64,000 nt of DNA. Source: Planococcus citri. Lineage: Eukaryota > Arthropoda > Insecta > Hemiptera > Pseudococcidae. The stretch lies in the NCBI RefSeq assembly GCF_950023065.1, contig NC_088678.1, positions 12,390,580 through 12,454,579 of the forward strand. Reading direction: 5' to 3'. Below, in pieces: positions 13,001-22,000 of the stretch; position 1 is the first letter of the stretch, and each line of letters opens with the position of its first letter. Position numbers and translations under genes: made by a program. The notes under the pieces are model-generated. The model saw only the letters and a program-made list of their open reading frames with translations, had not been told where the DNA came from and searched no databases.

Positions 13001-16000
13001 AAAAGCAAAATATTTAGCAATTTATGACGAAAGAAAGGAAATTGTTAGCAGAAAATCAAGACTTTTTAGAAATGTTGGCCAAGATGGTGAAATGATCGAG
13101 CTAAAAGGGGAAAACACAAGCTGGATTTTTTAGCAGAACATGTTTTTCTGATATTTCAAACGAAGGATGGGGAAAGGTGAAAGGAGGGCAGGCATTTTCA
13201 TTTTCAAAGAACAATAGAAAAAATTAATGTAAACCATAAAATTTCAAAATTTGCTTCATAAAGTAAAAGAAATCAGGTATCTTGCGAATTTGTAATTGAG
13301 TTGAAAAAATAGGACACTTGGCAGAAAATTTCTCAAATGTTCGGATTAGGAAAGGGTCTGAAATCATTAAAAAATGAGAAAAATAAATATAAACTTCTGA
13401 TTATGAGTAGATTGTGGAAGAAAATATGTAAAGGAAAAATTTCGAATTTCAATTGAAAAGATAAGGGAATTGTTGGAAAGTAGGATTTTTACTTTTTTAT
13501 ACCATTTTGGCACAAAATGTGCCCAAAACAAAGAAAGCTCTCAATTTCTGTATCACAATTATTCTTAATTGATAACCTCATTTTCATGAAGAAATTCGCT
13601 TGACCAACTCGATTTTTTGCCTTTTTGAGAGGCTCTCACCACCACATTTTTAGCCCTAGAAAAAATAAGCAAAAAAAATTTGCTTTTTCAAATCAAACAA
13701 TTTGAGGCTGTATGAACTTGAAAAAAGAAGTTTCGAAATAAGGTCTGCGTACTTTTTCCTCGATCACGTCTTTTAAGCAACATTGAGTCTTATTTAACCC
13801 TTTGAGACCCAAGAAGAATCTGACGGATGAAAATTTAAAAATTTCATTGTATGGGAAGAAGTTTAACTTCGTTGAGATTTTTTTTTTAAATTGAGATTTT
13901 TACACAAAAATTCATTTTGAAATTTGAGGAAATGCTCAAAATGGGAAGTATTTTTTCTGTCCAGATTTCGAAAATAAATTTTCGATGCAGGGATACGAAA
14001 TTTTTCCGAAAAAATTTCTCTAGGTAATACCAACAAAAAATCAGAAAATTTTGAATAATATATTTCGTCCAAAATTGTTGAAGCCAAAATCCAAAATTTT
14101 GAAAAAAAAAAATGAAAAATGATTTTCTGCTTTAGTTGTGACGATTGCAAATATGTGGGAGTTTCATAATTATTTTAAAATCAAAAACATTTTTGGTCAA
14201 AAGTAAAGAGATTGACGGTAAAGATTTTTATTTTTTTTAAAAATATTTTTGAAATTTAGTTTTAAGGTTGTTCCAAGATCTATTATGAAAAATATCATTT
14301 TTTGTGAAAATTTTTCAAAATTTATGGAACAATATATTTTTGGGAATGTAAAAATCTATTACACCAAAGTTTGGCCAAAATGAATACCACGTTTGAGAAT
14401 TTTTTAGTCCATTTCCGTCAAAATTCCTGGATGAAAGATTCTATCTGGAAAATTTTTACATCTTGAAAAGTTTGAACTTTTTTGTTCGAGCTTTTTGAGG
14501 AAAATTTTTAAAATTTATAGGTGCTTATTTTGAGATTTCATGTGTATAAATGCAACGCGTTGGTCCAATGTCGGTATTGAGATGAGATCTATAGTATCTT
14601 ACTTCGACCTAAAATTCCAAAATGAAATTTGACCCCAGTGAGTGAGTTTTTACATTATACGTAGATTCTTCAAACTTATTTATATTTCAGCTTTCTGTGA
14701 AAATTTTTAAAAATTTATAGAATCTCATTTTCACAAAAAATGATATTTTTTTGTATGTAGAACAACCTTGAAACTCAGTTTCCAAAATATATATTTTTTA
14801 AAAATAAAAATCCCCACCGTCAATCTTCTTATTTTTGACCGGAAATTTTTTGATTTGAAAATCATGTCATTGCCACATTTATAATTATTGTCACAACATG
14901 TACAGAAAATCATTTTTTATTTTTTCTCAAAATTTTGGATTTTGGCAGAACAGGGTATCTAACAGGTAGTGAAAGAATAGCAGAGTGTCTACTGGCAAGA
15001 AAAAGGCAAGAAAGTTAGAAAAAGGCGAGAAATTCGCATGGGTGGTGGCAAGAAAGTTAGAAAATAGTATAGAAATTCCTTCGAAAAGCAAGAAAATTTC
15101 CAAGAATTCAAATCAAAAATCTCTGAAAAATTGAAGTTATCACAGCAAAATTTCAAGTTTTTATTTTGTTAAAATTGATGTTGTTCTACTTTTCAAATTG
15201 AAAATTTTCCAAAAATGTTGCCCTCGCTTCGCTCGGGCCATTCAAGATGGTATTTTCAACAATTTCAAGAATTCAAAAATTAAATAGGGAATTTTTGATT
15301 TCCAGGTAATACCCAAACCAATTGAAAAGTGCAAATTTTTTATTTTCTGAACAGAACGACTAACTTTTCAAAATTGTTGATATTATTGTGCTCCGATGAA
15401 AATGCAAAATAAAGCATACAAAATGGTCGTTTTTTCGTTTTTCACAGTTATTTTTCAACAAATTTTCGCTCTCGCTTCGCTCAAGCAGTAATTTCAACTT
15501 CCTTTTCCATAAAATGATCATTCACTGTGAAGGGTTTTCTGAAAACAACCTAAAATGTCGATTTTTCGTGTCTAAAATTCTGATTTTGCTCTCCTCTCAA
15601 TCACTAATAAAAATATACCTAAGCTCTTTCATGGTTTGATCCTGTAATTGTATATGTCACTGGTATTCAGCATGTTAAAATTTTGATTTTTGTCGGAAAA
15701 ATAACAATTTTTTGTTGGAAAAATGACATTATACTCCCCCTCCCCCAAATAACACGACTTCGATCCGCATTCGAGTTTACTTTTCAGTTTGTTACTGTTA
15801 TCATCATAGAATTGAATTCACTTCAGTAGACTTGCTTCAACGTTTGTTTTTTTATTACTATTTTTTTATTTGAAAAATTAATTCACTTCTCTGCTTTGAA
15901 GAATAAATTTTTGAGAAATTTTGTTGGGGGGGGGGGTTAAGAGGGGTTAGCGAAGATTATCTATGCGTAAATATGAAGAGGGGTAAGAAATTTCATTTTT

Positions 16001-19000
16001 TGAAGCAAGAAAAAAGCAAGAAAAAGGCGAGAAATTCGCTTTTTTGATTTTAGTAGACACTCTGAATAGTGATTGCTAAAATGGGCAGTGAAAGTAGTGA
16101 AAAAGTTTGTGAAATTAGTCAAAAAGGTAGTGAAAAAATGAAAAAATTCATCAATGTGTTCGTTTGTATTGTTTTTTCTTTATAATTTTGTTTTGATTGA
16201 AAATAAAAAACACAATTTTTCTTCCAATTTCAATTTTTTTTTTTTTTTTTTTTAAATTTCCGTGTGAAATATTTCATTTTGTTAATTAGGGTGTCCATTC
16301 TTCTGGAAAGCCTGGAAAAGTCAGGGAAATTGGTCGGTCTGAAAATGCCAGGGGATTTTGTAATTTTCACGAAAAATCACTGGAATTTTGAAAAAACGAT
16401 CAATTGCAAACTTCGGATATGGGCCTCTGATGAGAGAAAAGCATTATTTTTCACTTCTCCATTCACAAATTTTCGAAGACTTTTGCCCCCACTTCGCTCG
16501 GTATTGTTTTCTTTAATTTTTCAACATCAAAATGAAAATTAATTTTAAAAAATTGAGTTTTAAAACCAAAAAATAAACTTTTTACAAAAAAACATCGCTT
16601 TTATGCCTCGTGAAATACAAATTTTCAAACTCGTTTTTAGGCATCTTGAAATAAACATTTTCAAAAGCTCTCGACTCAGTTAGTTTGAAGAGAAACTTAT
16701 AAAAAAAATTATCCTTCCCCCCACTGACAACTTCTTTAAATTAAGTTAAAGTATGGGGTAAGTATGTAAGTATAGAAAATTGGAAAAAAAGATCTGGGAA
16801 ATCTAGAAAAGTCAGGGAAAATGACTTGCCAAAAATAATGGACGCCCGATGTTGATTTTTTGTGTGTCTGGAGGGAGGAGGGGGGGGGGTCGAGTAGAGT
16901 TTTCTGTATTTTGTTGAAAAAAGGGTAGTGAAAAAAGTAGTGACTTTTTTTTTTTAAATCCGTCAGATACCATGCTTAAGAAAATATTGACATTATAAAT
17001 TATTCAAAATTTTCGGATTTTTATGTTGGTCTCACCTAGAGAAACTTTTCGGAAAATTTTCTTATCCCTGCATAGAAAATTTATTCTGGAAATCTGGATA
17101 GAAAAAATGCCCATTTTGAGCATTTTCACAAATTCCAAAATTACAATTTTTGGTAAACCTCAATTTTTTTAAAAGGGTACCCCCCGATAAGATAGGCAAA
17201 ATGCCCTTAACCTCAGATTTCGATGAAACTCACAGGGTATGTTTAGTACCCCCAAAAAATAATTTTGGGCCCATAGCCCGCTCCCCACCCCACCCCCCTC
17301 AGCCAGGGGGGCCAAAAAACGCGTTTTTCAGGGGAAAAATTCTGTATCACCGCGTAATTAAGATAAATTGATTCTGTAAACGAATATAGTTAGAGGATAC
17401 ATGGGCGTACCTCCCTGAATTTTTTCAGAATTTTTCGTCACACGGGGAGAGAAGGGGGGACAAAAGAAAACTTTAAATCGACATTACTCCGGAACGAAAA
17501 AACATACCAAAACGATTTTTTCGTCAAATATGTATCTTTAGGTCTACTTTCTATAGAAGTCATCACCCGGCCATTTGGAGTGGTGGGTCAAGCTCAAAAG
17601 CTCAAAAAACTCTCAAAAAACCACGTTTTTTGCGTTTTTCTCCAAAAATATGGACAAATGGCGGAAATCTAAGAGAACCAAGTTGTTCAGCGTGAAATTT
17701 TACCTCAGAATTGTGTAATTGAAAATTCATTTACACCGCATGATCGTAAAACTACATGCGCAGAAGTATTTGTGCTTACATCAAGATAGCTGAAAGGGTA
17801 TTCCTGGGTAAAATAGGTGAAATGTCCCTGTCCTCGGATTTCTGAAATTTTGATGAAACATAGTTGGGTACCATTAAAAAAAATGTCGGAGGCAAAAAAA
17901 TCCCCCCCCCAACCTCCCCTTGCTCATAATAGCGAAAAAAGGGCCTTTTTCGGGGAGAAAAAATCCATGCTTCAACGAGTTTTGACAAAAAAATCTGTAT
18001 TCACTCAAAATATATGGAGGAGACAGTATAATAAAAATACCTACATAGGTATTTGAGATTCTGCGCCAATCCATGCTATTGCCATCAAAATCCAAGGCCA
18101 CTTTTGGGGTTCTACTGAGAAAATTGAAAAGTAAATCTTTTTTTTTTGGAGAGGGGGTATTAGTAGTTGGTGTTTTGAAAATATTTTCTTCGCAAAAGTT
18201 TCGCTATAATGACGAAAAAATATTGAAAGATAATATATTTCTGAAACTGAGGAAATATTTTGGAACGCAGTGATGACAATATTTTAGGTTTCAAAAAATT
18301 GATAAAGATTGGCAAAAATTCCTAAATTTTTGTTGATTTTTCAAAATTGACAAAAACAATTTAAAATAATAGCATAGAATGGACGCAGAATCTAAGATAT
18401 ATTCATTTAGGACTGGGTCGATCGTCATTTTTCTCAAAACAAATTGGGTACAGGGGCTACAGTGAAAAAACCGTGTTTTTTCGAAAATACTCCCACTTTA
18501 AGGGCACATGTTTTCCCTTTAGGGGCACTTCTGGAGCCAGCATTTTTCTGTACAACTTTCAACTCAAAATGACAGTTTTTGCTAAAATTGGTAAAAATCT
18601 AGTTTTTTTTCTTTTTTTGGTGATTTACCCAATCTACTACATAGTACGTAGGTAGGTAATACCTATGTTTTCAATGTACTTGGTAACTCACATAAAAATT
18701 TAATCATCGACACCAAAAAGAAACCTTTCTGATAGTTTTGAGTTAGATACCATGTACTTGAAAAGTAGGCTACTTGTAATTCAAGAAAACCTTGATTAAG
18801 AAGTTGCATGGCGTAAATAGCGCTATAATGAAGCATTTTTCACAAAAACTCTAATTTTTGGGCAAACCCTCTCCCCAATGTGGTCGTTGGGAGGGTCCAA
18901 CTGCAAATCAAACTTCATATTCATGTTCAGCGAGTTCGGTTCATATGATAATGATACCCATATTGTCTGTCTACTTTCGCCCTAAAATTTGGAGAGGGGG

Positions 19001-22000
19001 TGCCTATGGCCAAAAAATTGGAGTTTAAGGGTATACTCTGCGGAGAGCATTCTAATTTGACAACCGGTCGAAATATGAAACCGATTTGTTCGTTATTTTC
19101 ATCATTCGTTCGTAAGACTGCATGTAATCGATTGAACGAATTTAGTCGTGCTTATGTCCCGCGACCCGCTCCCATCTAAACTTCAGACCGGGATTTCTCC
19201 GTGAATTTTCAAAATTCTTCCAATTTTTTTTTCACCAATACTGATTCATCTATGAAATCGAGGGTATGTAGCCATATTTTCTAATTTTGCTTTTACAACA
19301 GGGATGTGAGCGTCTAAAGTACCTCCATCCAATTCCCTATTATAGCCATCAAATGTCCTGAATCAAAAATATCTCGACATACCCTCGCTTTTGAAAGCAA
19401 ACCCTAGAAAAATCCGTTCTATAGTTTTGGCACAATCCCCGCCCAAAGTTGACCATTTTTCATCAAAAAATTAGAATAGCCTTAAAGAAGTTAGTTGGTT
19501 TTCTTATTGTTTTTGGAGGCCAGCATCCAAAATTATGGATCGCTTTTTTTGGTGGTGCTGTGACAAAAAAACACAATTTTGAGTGTTTTTTGAGTTTTTG
19601 AAGATGGCCTACCTGGAGGGAAAATTTGAAAAAAAATACCAATTATAGTGCTCATGCAGATACATTTTTGAAAAAAAAATTTCATGTACTTAAATTAGGT
19701 TCGGAGATACGGCGGTTTCAAATTTTCTTTTGTCAATATATCTCCCCTGGGGGGCCCACAATTTTTGAAGAAAATTCAAGTTGCTAGAATCATATCTCCT
19801 TCAAGTATTTTGAGTGAATACAGATTTTTTTGTCAAAACTCGTTGAAGCATGGATTTTTTCTCCCCGAAAAAGGCCCTTTTTTCGCTATTATGAGCAAGG
19901 GGAGGTTGGGGGGGGGGGATTTTTTTGCCTCCGACATTTTTTTTAATGGTACCCAACTATGTTTCATCAAAATTTCAGAAATCCGAGGACAGGGACATTT
20001 CACCTATTTTACCCAGGAATACCCTTTCAGCTATCTTGATGTAAGCACAAATACTTCTGCGCATGTAGTTTTACGATCATGCGGTGTAAATGAATTTTCA
20101 ATTACACAATTCTGAGGTAAAATTTCACGCTGAACAACTTGGTTCTCTTAGATTTCCGCCATTTGTCCATATTTTTGGAGAAAAACGCAAAAAACGTGGT
20201 TTTTTGAGAGTTTTTTGAGCTTTTGAGCTTGACCCACCACTCCAAATGGCCGGGTGATGACTTCTATAGAAAGTAGACCTAAAGATACATATTTGACGAA
20301 AAAATCGTTTTGGTATGTTTTTTCGTTCCGGAGTAATGTCGATTTAAAGTTTTCTTTTGTCCCCCCTTCTCTCCCTGTGTGATGAAAAATTCTGAAAAAA
20401 TTCAGGGAGGTACGCCCATGTATCTTCTAACTATATTCGTTTACAGAATCAATTTATCTTAATTACGCGCTGATACAGAATTTTCCCCCTGAAAAACGCG
20501 TTTTTTGGCCCCCCTGGCTGAGGGGGGTGGGGTGGGGAGCGGGCTATGGGCCCAAAATTATTTTTTGGGGGTACTAAACATACCCTGTGAGTTTCATCGA
20601 AATCTGAGGTTAAGGGCATTTTGCCTATCTTATCGGGGGGTACCCTTTGCTCAGTGAAGTTATTCTCCTTCCCATGTAATGAAATTTCTCAATTTTCATT
20701 CGTCAAATTCTTCTTGAGTCTCAAAGGGTTAAATTCAACTTGAATTGATAATTTGAAATTTATTATCAAAAATGAATGAGGCAAAGAAATGAGAATCAGA
20801 CAAAAATTGATGCGAATGGTAGCAGTAATAATTCAAATGAAATTATCCAAAATTCAACGCTTCGATGCAAATTAAACGATGAGTTATCATTTAAGGATAT
20901 TACGTTTTGTATTAAGTTTTACTCAATTTACCTCTCGTAGCAACAAATTTAAATCTTTCCCAATACTAATCAAAACGTTATTTTGTATTTTTTTTCAGTA
21001 TTAATGGTATAAGTCCGAATGACTTGAGCGCATATCACGCGATAGGCAGTCGAGCCCCTATCGAATACCATAGCTCGTTCAATTTATCTAATATTTCACG
21101 TATTTACGACCCATTGCTAATGAGTCTGAAGTACTTAACAGTACGTGATCTCTTACGCATATCTATGACCAGTAAATTTCTGAACAGAATAGCATCGGAA
21201 CCTTGCTTGGTAAGTGAAGTTAAATCCATTTATACCGGATGATTTAAGCCCCGAAGTGTTTTCAAAAATAAATACATTTTTTCATTATTTTGTTTCAGTG
21301 GAAAACGGTTCGACTAAAAAATTCCCAAGTACACGACTGGAAAGGGTTCGCGAAATCGTTACAAAAATACGGTACGAAGAGATTAGATATGCGCAAAATG
21401 TTGTGTTCGGCTGTACCCGAAGACTTGAGTAAAATGTGGCAAGAATTCCTCCAAGTTATTCCTACCATTACGTCTTTGGAACATATAGATTTTAGCCGGA
21501 CTCCGATGCACGTCATCGACGCTGTAGCAGCTACTTGTCCGAATTTGGCTGTTTTTAACGCGATGTATTTGAAGTGAGTATCGATGAGTAGATTTATTAG
21601 CAAATTTATTTTAATATTATTACTTACCTGGAATTACGATTTTTGTTTGTGTTGTGCAGAAATGGCTCGCTGACGTTTGATAATTTTACTCGATTGGAAC
21701 ATTTGGCTGAATTAAGGCTCAAAGGAGCCGGTGGAATTGAACTGATACGAAACGATTCGCTGTTACAGTTCGTCAATAAGGATAATTTGAGAGAAATTGT
21801 AAGTTTCCAAAGTAATTTCACTCTTTAACAAACTCTCGTGTACTAAAACGCATTCTTTTTGTTTTGATTTGCAGTGTTTAACTTGTATTAAGAATATAGA
21901 TATCGATTTATTGAAAATGATAAGCGAAGCGAGTAACTTAGTAACTCTGGAGTTGGGCGACTGCTCCGATTTACCACCCAGTTTCGGTACAGAAATCGGT

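Larger units (their letters stand above)
13880..17160. repeat. Block of nested palindromes splitting the left arm of the TTAA element
   Basis: The stretch after 13880 (GGAAATGCTCAAAATGGGAA, 13929-13948) reappears inverted near 17107-17130 (CCCATTTTGAGCATTTTC). The left-arm sequence of the outer element continues only after 17160. So this block looks like a later insertion flanked by its own inverted arms of about 200 bp. Within it lie the palindromes at 14091-14946, 14981-16063 and 16289-16855. Confidence 0.6.
13794..20732. mobile_element. 6.9-kb TTAA-flanked nested palindromic element
   Basis: Left end TTAACCCTTTGAGACCCAAG (13794-13813) and right end ending GAGTCTCAAAGGGTTAA (20716-20732) are inverted copies, and the similarity runs on for about 75 bp into each end. 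TTAA at both edges with CCCTTTGA-type ends is what piggyBac-superfamily elements leave. Inside are arms of about 850 bp (17165-18018 and 19797-20645) around a 1.8-kb spacer, and a further inserted block (about 13880-17160) built of smaller palindromes. No transposase reading frame was seen, so it would depend on a source element elsewhere. Confidence 0.75.
10410..20998 (+). other. Intron 10 (10.6 kb), filled with nested repeats
   Basis: Largest intron of the gene. It holds a 19-G run (10608-10626), a short inverted repeat pair (10532-10550 with 10821-10839), a 2-copy direct repeat with about 153-bp spacing (about 12245-12500, both copies containing CCTGTTCGATTTCCTCG), and the large TTAA-flanked element 13794-20732. 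Between 10850 and 13790 I see only AT-rich, low-complexity sequence with no convincing gene. Confidence 0.7.

Noticed and set aside
19765..20115. 116-residue plus-strand frame
   Set aside because: It lies in the right arm of a long inverted repeat; the same DNA is present inverted in the left arm, and no protein feature is seen.
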